Shown: positions 1-13,108, counted from the stretch's first letter. The stretch: DNA of 64,000 nt from Tubulanus polymorphus (GCF_964204645.1 NC_134035.1:13683951-13747950); one strand, 5' to 3'. A program made the numbers and translations. The notes: generated by a model from the letters alone, not told the origin.

Positions 1-2592
1 GGTTTTTAGTTTCTAAGGAAGAGTTAGATCACTATAATGTGTCTCTTAGGAGGTGCTAGCCACCCCCGGATACCGGCATAGGCCGACATTTTTAAGGCTA
101 TTCCTTACGTGGGCCAAACTAAACAGAAATAATCATCTTCACAATTCTTTGCCTGAAAGAACTTTGAAAGTTTAATTGACGAAATAATTTAGAGCGAAGA
201 TACACAACCCGGTAAAAAGTTTGACTCCAGACCCGTTTCAGAGCGGTAAAACCTTGGAGTGAAACTTAAACTGAGATATTGCCGGATCGGGTCCTGGCTG
301 ATAATTATATTCTATAATCAAATCTGTTTCACAGCGGTTGCAGGTGCAATTATGACGTCATCGTCTGGTAATAAACAAACCCTAATGAACTGTGAACGAT
401 CAGCGGGGCCCCTACCCGGCGCCGTTACCTCTGTGTCCATACCCTACCCGAGCGAGTGTCCAGATGCTAACAAGTTTAACTGAGGTTTATTTATTTTGCT
501 AAATTAGACCTCGGACTCTTCATCATCGTCATCAACCGTCTCAAATTTTGTGCCTGGTTTTTAAAATTATTTAACAAGATCCGCCATTTTCAGTTGTTTA
601 TTTGTAACCGGCGCCATTGTTGCGCAATAAAGTATCATCCGTGCCTCGTGACCAAATATAGCGATTTGAAGAGTTTCACGCCGAATTTCCCCATCTGCGC
701 CGGGAGTTTCAATAACAGTGAAATTTTGTATTATACAAATTGCTCGATTGGATACCAGACAGGTTTGTATGTCCACTTGTGGCAAAGAGCTCTCGAAAAT
801 CGTGCCGACAGCGTTTCGACATAGTCACCAAATAAAGACTCGATCTGTCGCTCTTTGTCAGGTCTAGAGTTTAAGGGTATTTTCGATTATCTATCTCATA
901 CGACTCGCGGCCCTTTTCCCCTTTTAATTGTAATTGATCCAATTTGTCCGCGTGTCCGCTACGCAAATAGATACAACACTATAACAACCCTTGACTTCTA
1001 AGCGGTTATCTGAGCTAATGGTTGAACATTCTAAATCTCGAGAAGTTTTGGAACTTTTTGAATTGATTTGTGAGTTTACCAGCGGTAGGTTTTTCAAAAC
1101 TGAAATACTACTTCTTTAAATTTAAATCGAGAGGGGAGAAAGAGAGAGAGATATGGAGAGCCTACTAGCTAGCGTCTAAAGCGATTTGCGGCCTTATTTT
1201 TCAAAATTGCAATATCCTTTCATTTAGGCCAATAGTTAGTTGAAATAAACTGATTCGTAAAATGAGGTGTAAGAACCAATGATATGATGATAATGATAAT
1301 GATATGATAACAAGATCGATTAGGTTTTCTCATTGTTTTCAAATTAGTATAGGCCCTATAATATGATTTCATGGCGTGAGGCGCGAAACTTCAAACCGAT
1401 ATCAAACAACACTTTAACAAAACAATCAAAGCTAATCACAGAAAACTATACCACCGTCGAAAATGACCCGGCATTTAACGAAACCCGATAACACGTGACA
1501 TTAAACCCTAATTAACGCGCGTCGTTCAAACCTTTCAACAATCAAAACCGTTAATTAATAAATTACATTGACTACGTGTAAAAAGGGCTCGACGTTTCTC
1601 TAAAGGCGGGGTGGTTCGTCGACGCACTTCAAAGTGAAGACGATTTGAAGGTGAACTGCTCCTCCGGGTCCCGCCGGGCTATCATCAGATGATGATGTAG
1701 TAATTTAGATGGAAAAATTAACGGCTAAATTACTGGATATAACGACAACCGCGAAATGGCCGCCGTCTGCTGATTAGCGCCTTATTTTCTCGCGTTTGAT
1801 TGTATTGTAATTATTGGACAGGGATTTGACGATCTCAATTTATACAAAACGCGACGCAACGGAATCAAAGGTGAATGAATCGGGAACGGACGATTTCAAA
1901 TGAATTTTCAAGGGGAGAAAAGTTTTTCTAAAAAATTCTAAATTCTGAACGCGGCAAAATGCGCCCGGTTGAGACTCGTACGGCGTGATGAAAAATGCCG
2001 AAAATGTCTAAAATTTTACACAGATACATTTCGTAAAGAATAAAAGGTAATGTCTAAATTTCTAAAACTGATTATAGACAAGTCCGAATGATCTAGTATT
2101 GGGGTTTATCGGCCGCTTTAAATCGAGTATAGAATTTCATTGTTAAATACAAACCATTCATTTACTATAAATATATTATTAATGGTAATAATCATAATAA
2201 CGATACTAATAATAATCCATTGACAAATCTGACTATTGAAAACTCGTGTCTGTGTTATAATATAGCTTACTTGCAGCGTCGCCCGACCAGAAATAAACAA
2301 ACATATTTATTGCAAGTTTTATTTTCAAAACGGACACTAACACTGATCTGCGTCGAGATTTCAATAAAAAGACAAATGACTTTTTAATCTTTACCAAAAC
2401 TCAAGATTATTAACATCCCCGATAGCGATCCGAATATGCGCGCTTAAGAAAGAAAGGTAATCAGAATATCGTGATAAGTCGCAGATTCAAAGTTTTCTAA
2501 GAAAATTATTTTTTGAGAGAGACAGCTCCTTTACGGGCAGTGAGTCGATCGAAATTAGAAAATAAAAACTTAGCAAAATACAATCAAAGGCT
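1..2592. other. No gene seen
   Basis: Ordinary AT-leaning sequence with short GATGAT and GAGAGA runs. Frames present are short and without coding character. Confidence 0.6.
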
Positions 2593-2710
2593 TCAGTTTC
2601 ACGAGGTAGTTATAAACTCAAATTCCTATTCATTACTATTTATGTTTCTTATAAGGACAACTGTTAAAACTAAACCGTTTTAAATGTAAACTCATTTCGG
2701 AGTGAAACTG
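2593..2710. mobile_element. Degraded copy of the CCCAGTTTCACA MITE-like family
   Basis: CAGTTTCAC at the left and GTGAAACTG at the right are inverted. The interior matches the copy at 15287-15408, including ATAAGGACAA and AAACCGTTTTAA. Confidence 0.5.
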
Positions 2711-3044
2711 CTGCGCTCACTTTACAATAGTCGAAATACTAAGATTTGAAAATTAACAACAGATAAACCGCAAAGTGAAATGGAACCAGTGATATATCGG
2801 TCTAACAGAGAGAGAGAGAGCCTGCCTACGTGTTGTAGGTGAGGTGTAAATAAAAAAATGAACGTTACGCGTTTGCATTTGTTCCACTGATTCAACAATG
2901 TTAACTGACTATTGATAAAAATGATAATGACAATGACAATGATAACTAGAGCTCGATTTGTTCTTTCAACTCACAACTCACACACATAGTTAAACCAGCA
3001 CAGAACTATCTGTAATCGATTGTAAATGATTAAGTTAGTTTTAC

Positions 3045-3200
3045 CTGAGTGAAGATCTGAATGTAAGATGATCCGCTCGAATCCGTGTGAAAATCTTTGT
3101 TCAACGTCACTGCAATAATCCAACACGAGGATGATCGGTTCAACGGTTCTCGCAATAGACCCGATTGCACCAAGTCAGTGTAACTAACAAGACTTATATG
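3045..3200 (-). promoter_or_regulatory. Possible TATA promoter and noncoding first exon (minus strand)
   Basis: Read on the minus strand, an ATATAAG box (3199-3193) is followed about 30 nt later by a candidate start region. Roughly 120 nt without an ATG then end in TCACTCAG before GTAAAAC, a good splice donor at 3044. The pattern fits a noncoding first exon of a gene running off the left edge. There is no coding evidence. Confidence 0.22.
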
Positions 3201-4339
3201 AGACCGACCGTCGGTTAATTAAACATCAGAAATACCGGCAACTTATGAGGTGTAAAGCCACGCCTCCTAGCGGTCAGTATATAATCGAAATTGTCGGCTG
3301 CTTCAGACGATTTGCCGGTTCCTTACGCCGAATTTCATCCGACGCGAATTTAACACTCGCTCGAGTTTCTGATTCCGCGCGCGCGCCCTCGTCTGAAATT
3401 CTCTCTCGCAGTAGAAAGTCACACACATACACTTTAAGTCGCTACTGCTACTAAAACAGCGAATGTTTTATTTGAAGTCTTTTCGACTCGCGGATTGAAC
3501 GCCGTTCTGCTATACGACGGTTGTATTTACAAGCCGAGGTTTTATTTCAAGTCGTTCTATTATTTAAGGCGGGGTTTCGTCGCTAAAAGTCTCGCCTACC
3601 GTTAACGCGCGGCCTGCGGGTTTATTACTCGGACCAATGAACGCCGGTTGTCGAGCGCATAATTCGTAATTCACGCGTAACTAAACCGAGGCGTGGCGCT
3701 GCCTGTCACATACCCGCCCGCGCGACAATGGACAGTCATCAATAATTCATAGACGGCTCGACCAATCAGCGAGCGAGCACGAACGCGACACACATAATTC
3801 ATGGATTCAGTTTGCGACGCGAACGCTCGCCGAATGGATGCTGGCTGCATTGTTACGTCCAGCATCCGAGAGAGCGACAAGATGACGATGATACCGAGAT
3901 GATACTCTACAAGGATTTATCTTTAAAACGATCCTGGTTAGAAATCTCAATCGGTAACTCAAGAATATTTAGTCTTAGGGACAAAGTTACTTCATAAAAG
4001 AATATAAGACTGAAACAAACTACAAACGCATTTAGAAAAACGCATTTTGAAAATGAAATAAGTTTGTGTCCCAAGAATTAATCTCAAAAGTTACTAAGAA
4101 ACGATATCTATCGTCTGGGGTGTGAACAGGTTTTTTGTCGGGATCAAAATGATTCTTAGAATCTGTTACGCATCAAATTCGCCTACGTTAAACCGGACTG
4201 AAATTCTGATTCTTGTAAGTAAAATAAATAAAACCGTATTTAACAACAATCAAGAGAATGGAAAACGGTAACGGATAACAAACTGCGCGTGTAGTGATGG
4301 AAAACCGATTTTGTTGTTTTGCAAAATTAGAAATATTCC

Positions 4340-4515
4340 TTATCGAACATTGATGAAACTCCCCGAGTCCGTGTCCTACCGACAATATGCCATATTACAC
4401 CCAACACTCATAAATAAAATCCGAAAAGTCTCCTCGAAACTATTTGAGTTTATTCTCGACGTTTCGACTATTATATCTTAATAGTCATCTCTCTTCAACA
4501 AAGAATGATGATCAA
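4340..4515. repeat. Degraded relative of the 18.2-18.9 kb Penelope-LTR-like repeat
   Basis: It shares CATTGATGAAAC, GAGTCCGTGT, CGACGTTTCGACT and TAATAGTCATCT in the same order as the 18.2-kb block. Confidence 0.45.
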
Positions 4516-5454
4516 TATTGTATCGTCAGTTAGTAGTGATCCTAGTCGTGTGTTAACAATGAGGAAAACGTTGACGAAACACAGTTAAAAATGAGTCCCT
4601 GTTGTAACCACAATACACCTTAAAATCCCAAACTCAGGCAGAAAATGAATATTCCTGATGATGTTCATTAATTAACATGAAATCTTTCTGGACTCACTTT
4701 TCTTTTTGAGTGTAACATTCATTTCTTTTTGTAATAAACATTTCTTGTTGTTTTAACGACCCAAATAATGAGACTTCCCATCCAATGATAGAACATCCCC
4801 GTATAGGGAAAAGATTCCGAACATTCTCTCTCTCACTCATACCCCTAATAATCTGTATAATCTGTTTCGGATCTACTGGAGATACTTTCTTCATCTTCTC
4901 CTAAACCGCATTTCAAATTAGTTACCGATTCCAGCGTCAGGCGTCGCTACAATCTAATAAAAACGGTAGATATCTCGTAAGTCGAGAAAGTCTCCTCGCG
5001 GTGGTGTTAAAGAAATTCATTGTGCCCGAAATTAAGGTCACGCCGCCGCCGACCCGATCTCTTAGCAGACGACAAAACGAGTAATGAATGATGAGTTAAT
5101 CAGGTATCTACAATAGTCGAATCGTCACGACATTCGTGAATATCGGAAATTGCAAACACCCCTCTTTCAGTACGTCGCACGTCACTGCAAACACCCCCCT
5201 CAATATAGACACCTCGGTGTCCGCTAAATGACTCTCTAATTCTTAATGAAGTGTTTAATTCACCTATTTCTCTCGTCTCTGCTACCACTGAATCTACTTA
5301 AGGTTCCTCTTAATTTTTCTGATAAGTAACGAGACGAGTAGTACTGTACTTTTCTGGTAAGTGTGGTCGCTCATTTAGCTGTGGTGACCTGTCAATGATT
5401 CAGTAAAATCATTTTGCACAAAAGAAACAAAAAGTATCGTAAGCCCCAGCGCTG

Positions 5455-5700
5455 AGCCCGTAAGGTATAATCCTAACCCTATCTCCACCATAACCTTAAC
5501 CCTAGCTGGACCGTAACCCTAACCCTAGCAGGACTCGATCCAGCGACCTACACCTCGCCAGCCGAGCATTCTAACCACTAGACCATAGACATGTAGCGAT
5601 TGTAGGGGTTGGGAAGATTATCTGGTCAGTGTGGCGACCTGTTAGTTGTGGTGACCAGTCAGGTGTGGTAACTGGTGACCAGTCAGGTGTGGTGGTTCTA
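5455..5700 (-). mobile_element. tRNA-derived SINE-like element with telomere-like body (copy 1)
   Basis: On the minus strand, TGGTCTAGTGGTTAGAATGC resembles a tRNA A box, and 35 nt later GGATCGAGTCC resembles a B box (5541-5531). After this tRNA-like head come degenerate repeats of TAGGGTTAGGGTTA. Upstream of the head are repeats of CACCTGACTGGTCACC-like sequence. The same arrangement recurs at 43635-43870, so this is a dispersed family, not a tRNA gene. Confidence 0.6.
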
Positions 5701-5854
5701 TTCACTAACAATACCCGCTATACCATCCGACAAAAAGTCCAAAGCAATGAAACATCAGGAGGATTTGGCCAAAGAGGGGATGTTTCTACCAACACGACCT
5801 CAACGGCCTAAAACATCACACATTGCGTTACTATCGAACTCACGTTAAGTAAAC

Positions 5855-5990
5855 GAAGTCATCTCTATTTTTGAGTCTCACTTTGTATTTACAATTCAAT
5901 TTACTAAGTGTAAGTCTTCATTTGGATAAGTTCTCAATATTACTGAAGTCATCTCTATTTTCGAGTCCCAATTTGTATTTCTAATTAAAA
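5855..5990. repeat. Dispersed repeat shared with 61080-61170
   Basis: It contains two related blocks of GAAGTCATCTCTATTTTCGA and AATTTGTATTTCTAATT. The plus-strand block at 61082-61165 shares these and AATTCAATTTACTAAG and TTTGGATAAGT. Confidence 0.5.
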
Positions 5991-6212
5991 AAATTAGGAT
6001 AAATCTATCAGCACTAATGCTGTGGTCCCAACACGACGCCATATTGAATAACGAGTTTCACTGTTACCTGCTCATCTTAGATACGTCATCAGCAGAACGA
6101 TTGTCACAATCACAACGACGTCTTTGTAACCAGATATAAAAAAAGAATATGCGTTAAAGTGTTAAAACAAGTTAAAACAATATCGTACGAGAATTCATTG
6201 TAAAAACTTCAG

Positions 6213-6486
6213 TTGCGAATTCCACTGTTGCGTAAACAGAAAAATAAAACAATTAAGATTTTTTGCCGGTGAAACGAATTTCTTAAACGGTTTTGAAGAC
6301 AAACGACCGCGCAGTAAAAAAGAGTTGTTAAAACGCTTCCTGATTGAAGGCAGTGTTTTAAAAAGCAGACACAGTTTGGAAATGAACCGACTGTGCGAAG
6401 GTGTTACACAAATGGCTGCTTTCCGCGCGTCGGTATCGGATATCAAACACGGACTAAAGAAAATAGATTATCTAAACGCAGTTTAA
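6213..6486 (+). CDS. Possible terminal coding exon, unrecognised
   Basis: After a plausible acceptor (CTTCAG ending at 6212) the plus strand stays open for 91 codons to the TAA at 6484. The reading includes RFFAGETNFLNGFEDKRPRS and KHGLKKIDYLNAV at the C-terminus. The middle (KELLKRFLIEGSVLKSRHSL) is basic and helix-like, and codon use is more coding-like than the surroundings. AATAAA lies at 6608-6613, about 120 nt past the stop. The frame has no early ATG, so it would be a 3' exon only. No upstream exons could be assigned and the minus strand is also open here, so this may be chance or a decayed gene. Confidence 0.28.
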
Positions 6487-7334
6487 CTAGATCCGGATTT
6501 GTGTTGAGCGCGCGCGATAACGCGTTGAAAGGTTTCGACTGAAACCGACACGGCGAAACGACGATTAAAAGTGATATACTCGTCCGGATTTTTCTGATTG
6601 AGCGGGCAATAAAAACAAAACTCATTAACACCCCGCACGAAACGGTGAAATATAAAGACTAGTCGAATCGGACTCCGATATACCAGGTTAATCTGTAGTC
6701 AGAATTTTGTCACATGGTTGCGTGTAGCGTTACTGAAGCGAATGATGCCCAATTTGTTGCTAGGGACACCTGGGGATGCTGGGGATACAGCGAGCCATAT
6801 GCGCAGACGACAGGCCGTATAACATCCATTCAGAGAATGAGAGAGAGAGCTAATGATAAGTTTAGATAAGATAAGATAAGCACTAATTCGACTATAGAGA
6901 TAACAATTAAAAATTATCGTATTTTTTGAAACTGAAGGTAAGAGGCCTGCAACATCTTTTGTCCCGTAAAAATCTTCCGCAAGAAAAACGAGCACTTTGA
7001 AAAAATTCTCAACTCGAAATATTTGTTTACGAAATTCTTTCTTCGTTGTCAATGGCTATGTTCGAGGTAAAATAAGAATCATGACAATTAAGAACAGATC
7101 AAGGATAGCTCCGAATTGAACATAAACCGGATGAGCTCCGAACTGGATATCGATAAACCGGAATAACTCCGAATTGGACATTTGATAGGGTTCATTTCAT
7201 ATTACATTTTCTTTATATCAGTTCCAATAGTGATGATTTAAATATCTACGGACGAGCGCCCCCTCCCCCCCTCCGTACAGGTGCCCGCAAACGTGGGAAA
7301 ACATCAATCTGAGGAATGAAAATTGAATACTTTC

Positions 7335-7442
7335 CCTCTCTCCCTCTATCTCATAGACCCCCGCGTGAAAGGGCCGGGTGTCCTTTCCCTCTCTCTCTCT
7401 ATCTCATAGACCCCCGCGTGAAAGGGCCGGGTGTCCTTTCAT
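7335..7442. repeat. Tandem duplication of 57 bp
   Basis: TATCTCATAGACCCCCGCGT with GAAAGGGCCGGGTGTCC occurs twice in tandem, each after a CCCTCTCTC run. Confidence 0.85.
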
Positions 7443-7738
7443 CATTAGAGGAATATCTACAGTATCTATTGTTCTCTGTTGTTATTGTAACATTACTCTA
7501 AGTATGTGAGATACACGTGTTATATTGGTTATAAAGCCCTGAAGGTGAGGAAACGTTAGCCACTAGCCCCGTAGATATGACCGGTAGGGGAGCTCGCAGT
7601 TTCCGGTTTTAGGTTCTATAGGTTGTGTGATTATCACATGGAGTCGTTTCCGTCAGACACCGCACGTTAACACCGCTATTAATGTGTTATATTCATTTCC
7701 TGTTCATCCGTTATAAACATCATATTACATTCTCATCT

Positions 7739-8035
7739 TTCTCACTCTCTCCCACTCTTTCTCACTCTCTTCCCCTCTTTCTCACTCTCCCTCTCTCCCC
7801 CTCATCTTCCTTTCACTCTCTCCCCATTTTCTCCTCTCTCTCTATCCCCCTCTCTCATCTTACCTCTTCTCTCCTCACCCCTCTCTCCTCTTTCTCCTCT
7901 CATCGCACTCTTTCTTCTTCTCTCTCCTCTTACCCCCTCTCTTCTCTCTTTCCTTCTTTCTTTGCCTCCCCTCTTCATCTTCCCTCTCTCTCCATCTTAA
8001 TTCTCTTTCTGCCCTTTCCCTCACTCTCCATTTTC
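7739..8035. repeat. CT-rich low-complexity tract
   Basis: An irregular polypyrimidine tract; the open reading frame across it reflects a lack of purines, not coding. Confidence 0.9.
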
Positions 8036-8786
8036 AATATCAACTCATTTTAATTATTTTAACTCATGTAACTTTGTCACTGTTTCTTACAAAATCTGAA
8101 ATATTTTCTTATTCTTTGCTTTTTAGTCTCTTACTGACAATAAGCTGAACTATTTCTGTGTAGAGACTGATTCTCCTCCCAGAGTTGTATAGTCGCGCCC
8201 ATCAGTGCAACACAAAACAGAACTTAAAACCTCATGAAACAAATCGCGTTTCGCTCGATTTCATCCAGAAAACACGGGCAAAGAGAAATCCGCGATGCCG
8301 CTGCGGTCGAGCGGAAAATACGGCCGTCGGACTCGAATTCCAGTTTGCACACAGCCGAACGATCACGGTCAATATAATTCAGCTATAATGCCAAATGCCT
8401 CTAGGTATAGCGCGGATTTGATTAAAATGTTTTCTTTGATGAGCTTTTTAATTGCCTCCTCGCTCTCTCTCTCCCTTTCTCCGATTCAGTGTTTGTAGTG
8501 AAACTGTTTTTCGAGTTTTTGTTTCGTACACCACCTAGAGGCCCGGCCGCGGCTGGCTGCAACTCGGGTAAACTCACAACCAAACGGTCGGCAAGTTTAA
8601 ATTATGGAGTTAAGTTCTTAAACACTGGTTAACTCATGAACCAACTTTTGAGGAATGGGCCCTCATTGGGTCCAAACAAAAATTAAAAAGAAGCTTAAAA
8701 CGATTGAAAAAAAAACATGAAGTAGCAAAATCAGAAATCAAACACCAAATTTCTTGTAAAATAAATTCATTCGTTAATTGAAATGG

Positions 8787-8895
8787 TACTTCGATTTCCG
8801 ATTTCAAAATCAAGTCCCCTGTTTCGCTGCCAGCTGGTGTGGTGGACACCAAATTAAAATAAATCTGACCAATTCTTCCAAACAGGGTCAATAAA
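8787..8895. repeat. Dispersed repeat, TTTCCGATTTC family (copy 1)
   Basis: This 100-bp repeat contains TTCGATTTCCGATTTCAAAA, CCCCTGTTTCGC, GGTGTGGTGG and GACACCAAAT. Matching copies lie at 16041-16168 and 22171-22250; a weaker one lies at 43917-43980. Confidence 0.6.
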
Positions 8896-9365
8896 CTCTA
8901 AGATCAGATATAATACATATTTACGAAGGTCGATTCAAGATGTGTCGACACGTTTGCTTTGTTATGGTGAAGGTGGAGCCTGAACTGCATCGTCAGAGCT
9001 CTGTGTGTGACTTTGAACGAGGAGCAGAGATGGAGGCGAGATCAGAGAGAGCGAGGAATCAAGAGCGAGGAATATCGAGAGCAAGGAATCACCGTAGGAA
9101 TCACCGGGTACACACACACACACACACATGTACCTCGTTACGCTGTCTAAAACAGACTCAAAAAACCAAGTTATTTATCGACGAATTCTATTGATCTTTA
9201 ACTCCCCCTGTAAGCACCGTCGCCAGGCCTGAGCCCCTTCGCAGTTATCAGCTGCTCGGTAGAACGGTTTCTGCAGCCCGTAAATATCGATACCGTGTTA
9301 ATGCTTGTCTCGTCGTACATTGTCGAACTCAATTTCGGCTACGTTCGTTTGTTTTTCAGTTTTTT

Positions 9366-9655
9366 TGAGAGGAGGAGGAGGAGAGAAAGAGAGAGAGAGG
9401 AGAGGGGACAGAGAGAGAGGAAGAGAGAGAAGGAGAGAGAGAGGAGAGAGGGTAGGGGAGAGAGAGGAGAGAAGGAGGAGAGGAGAGAGGAGAGATGGAC
9501 GGGGAGGGCAGGGAAAGGAGGGGAGAGAGAGAGAGAGAGAGAGGAGAGAGGGACGAGGGAGAGAGAGATATAGATGCGCCTAATGAAAGGAGAGTGAAGC
9601 GAAGGAGAGAGTGAGAGTTGCTGCTGTGACTAGAGAGAGAGAGAGAGAGAGACAG
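9366..9655. repeat. GA-rich low-complexity tract
   Basis: An irregular (GA)n and GAGG tract, polypurine on the plus strand; apparent frames on both strands are artefacts. Confidence 0.9.
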
Positions 9656-10135
9656 CATTTAGTTGGTAGTGATATAGGAGAACTAACGTTGATTACACCC
9701 TGACTGGACTATCTCAGTAAAAAACACACCCAGTCATCATAAACGATAACTCTGATGAACAAAGAATTTTCTCTTCGGAACAACATTCATGATTCATTCA
9801 TTAGTAAAACAACTAGCAGATCATTCTCTCTACATCTCTCGGCAGACGAGACCTCCATAACCGATCGCTCCGGTATAACAACAATCCCGTAGAACTTCAT
9901 TGTCGAAATACGGTAAAATCACACACGATACAGAAATAAGAAAATGAGGTATTGAAAATTTCCTTGAGCTTAAAGTTAAATTTCAACATTTCGACTTCCT
10001 AAAGTTATCTTCGGAAATACTAATTTTTAAACATGTTTTACCCATTTCAACACGTACAGAGTGCATCATCAACATTACGTTGAAATAATATTCACGATTT
10101 TCTAATCAACTAATTATAGCACATTAATTTATGTC

Positions 10136-10262
10136 AAAACTGTGAAACTGGATCCTGGGTTCAGAGTTAACACTAATTCATGCGTGGAACTGGATCCTGA
10201 GTTCAGAGTAAACTCTAACTCACAACTGTGGAACTGGATCCTGAGTTCACAGTTCACTCTGA
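10136..10262. repeat. ACTGTGGAACTGG minisatellite (small array)
   Basis: Three units of roughly 50 bp with TGTGGAACTGGATCCTGAGT, each followed by AGAGTTAACTCTAACTC-like sequence. The same unit type appears at 16335-16452. Confidence 0.75.
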
Positions 10263-10784
10263 ATCTGATTCTGAACATTTTCAGATTCATAGATTTCACT
10301 AGAGAAATCTTTGTGACGAAATCTACAATTCCTAGAAACGTTAAATTCATGAATACAATTTTCTTAATTCTTTTATTATCGGAATAATTATCGGAATATT
10401 TATCGGAATATTTTCTGGTGCAAAGAAATTCATTATTCCCGATGCTCATTAAGACATAAAGGGTTAACATATGGAGAGATAAAGAGAGTGAGAGAAGGAG
10501 AGAGTTAGTTTACGGTTGACTGAATTCTAGATCAGTTAGAGAAAGAAAATAAGATAACAGCTAGCTGTCAGAGAGTAACAGTGAGAATAGTCGGGTGTAA
10601 ATGATTTAATCTCTACAGGATTAACAACTTCATTCACTACCAGTATAACTATACGATAAGACGTTTATAACCCCTGCGGTCCCGGGTTCAAATCTAATTA
10701 TTGCACCTATCAACACTATGATTATTGGAATGGAGACGTTTGAAGTAGCTATGTAGAGGGAAGTCAAATGTTCACGTCAGTTAA

Positions 10785-10895
10785 CCGCGTTCACTTGATG
10801 TCACAGCGCATCATACTGGCCGTCAAGGAGCAAGTGAAAAATCATAGTTTGACGGCCAGTATGAAGGCAAGTTGACGCATGTGAACCATGTGATA
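10785..10895. repeat. Imperfect inverted repeat (hairpin)
   Basis: TCATACTGGCCGTCAA (10811-10826) is perfectly inverted at 10849-10864 around a 22-nt loop. The arms extend imperfectly outward (GTTCAC / GTGAAC). It could be a small fold-back element. Confidence 0.65.
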
Positions 10896-11089
10896 CTTGT
10901 GACGTCAGTCAGTTTATAGTCAGGTCGTAAACGTGATTTTTATCACGTCAGAATGGCCGGCACCATGTCGACTGGGTTCGGGTTTAATCGGAGTCCATCG
11001 AGCAGTCTGACGTCACTTGCACGACCCTGACCTCTACAGCGCGGTTGCGAAGTTGGAGTTTTAGAATCAAGTCCGCGCGTCAAGCCTTA

Positions 11090-11310
11090 CGGAATTCTTC
11101 AAGAGACTCGAGGAATCGCACTGCAGGAACCGCATACCATAGAGCACTTACAGTTCTATGGTCGATTGAACATTATATCGCCCAGGAATGATAGTATACG
11201 ACATTCCTCAAGGGACTCGAGGAACTGGCAGACGACAGTACGGAAAGTTAAAGTTCTATGGTCGATTGAACATTAGAACGACCAGGAATGAAAGTTATTC
11301 TGGTGACAAC
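11090..11310. repeat. Two tandem copies of a 110-bp sequence
   Basis: Each copy has CTCAAGGGACTCGAGGAAC-like, AGTTCTATGGTCGATTGAAC and CGACCAGGAATGA-like blocks in the same order and spacing. Confidence 0.7.
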
Positions 11311-12111
11311 ATGGGTAAACTTTAGTTTGTAGGATCCGACTAACTCGCTCACTGAAGCTCGCCATAGCTGATCGTATTGAATTGATATTTGAGTGTTTTT
11401 TGTTCGCTGTTGATCTGATTGGGATTCACCTGCGATACAGTCGACTAGATCCACCCCCTACAACTCCATCCTAGCGCTCTAAAACACGACACGATTTATC
11501 TATTTAATGAAATAGTGATGTTTTAGTTTCTTCGTTCATTCTTTTTTTTTTGTACCGATAAATATTTATCCATTTATGCTACAATAATACGATAAAACAT
11601 CTAAAACATCATCATCAGCAGCAGCAGTAGCGGCAGTATCGGAGTTGTAGCTACAGCAGCTGCCAGGGCTTTCAACTTGTTTTTTCCCTCCTCCGAATAC
11701 GACAGATCGACGTATGAGTACACCCCGACACCGCCGCCATTAACGAAATAGATTTTCCATAATATTCATATTTTTCATGTTTTACGCCGGGATGAATCGC
11801 GTTTCATTAAAGGATTCTCGGGCGCGAGTTGTATTTTCCGCTTGGTCGGATTAAAATCTATTCGTTTGGCTGCAGATGTTCCGTAGTTTCGTATTCAATA
11901 ACTCAAATGTGTGACTGGTTACCGCGCGGTGTGACAGAGAGAGACTGGTGCGCGCGTGCTGACTGGTATATCGATCTCGCAGTTAATAAACAGAACTAGA
12001 CTAAGCGTGAATAATAGAAAATAAATTAGTTTTGTTTCTGCTCGATTTTCATCAAATGCTAAACGTTAAAATGTGCCGTTGTTATTTGGCGGCTTGTGCA
12101 ATCTGTCTCTA

Positions 12112-12470
12112 TACTCTCTCTCCCCGCTCTCTCTTCTCTCATTTTAGTCTCCTCTCTCTCTTCTGTCTTCTGACGTCTCCTCTCCCAACTCTCTCCCCTC
12201 CCTCTCACCTCTCTCTCTCCCTCCCTCTCCCCCTCCCTCTCTTACCTCTCCCCTCTCTCTCCCTCTCACGTCTCTTTATCTCCCCACTCCCTCTCTCCTC
12301 TCTCCCCACTCCTTCTCTCCTCTCTCCCCACTCTCTCTCTCTCTCCTCTCTCCCCACTCTCTCCCCTCTCCCTCTCCCTCTCTCTCACACTCTCTATCTC
12401 TCTCCATCACCTCTCTCTCCTCTCTCTCCTTTCTCCTCTCTCCTCGCTCCCTCTTTTCCTTTTCTTCCAC
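12112..12470. repeat. CT-rich low-complexity tract
   Basis: Mostly CTCTCCCC and CCACTCTC units; no coding evidence beyond lack of stops. Confidence 0.9.
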
Positions 12471-12837
12471 TGAAAAAAAACTAAGACCCGATGAGAGGAA
12501 CAAGAGCGAGTGAGAGGACATACCGGCAGATCAAATTACATGTGATGGCAATTAATTTCTGACCAGATTGTAATTTGATGTTGGTCACACTGGAACTGTA
12601 GGGTGTGAAAGTGTAGTGAGGGGGTGTTTAATGATGATACAGTCCACGCACACGACGCACACGCTCGCGCACTGACTACTGATCTCTGTGCGCAGGCCCG
12701 GATTGTCGTTTTTTTCTACGCGACAGTTGTGAGTGAGGGAGGATGGCTCCGGGGCTGAAACTGATCAGCGTAAATTCAGTATCTGACATCACTGCCACAC
12801 ATCTGTTACTGGTAAACAGCGCGGAATGGTTACGAAC

Positions 12838-12880
12838 TGACTGACGGACTGACTGACTGACTGACGGACTGACTGACTGA

Positions 12881-12941
<61 letters not shown>

Positions 12942-13108
12942 TGACTGACTGACTGACTGACTGACTGACTGACTGACTGACTGACTGACTGACTGACTGA
13001 CTGACTGACTGACTGACTGACTGACTGACTGACTGACTGACTGACTGACTGACTGACTGACTGACTGACTGACTGACTGACTGACTGACTGACTGACTGA
13101 CTGACTAG
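12838..13108. repeat. Tetranucleotide microsatellite CTGA/CTGG
   Basis: About 270 bp of (ACTG)n containing one internal block of GGCT repeats, so at least two expansion events of related 4-mers. Confidence 0.97.

Noticed and set aside
5470-5540. Internal telomere or chromosome-fusion scar (CCCTAA repeats)
   Set aside because: The same short CCCTAA stretch is part of a dispersed tRNA-headed element also seen at 43.6 kb, so a fusion is not needed.
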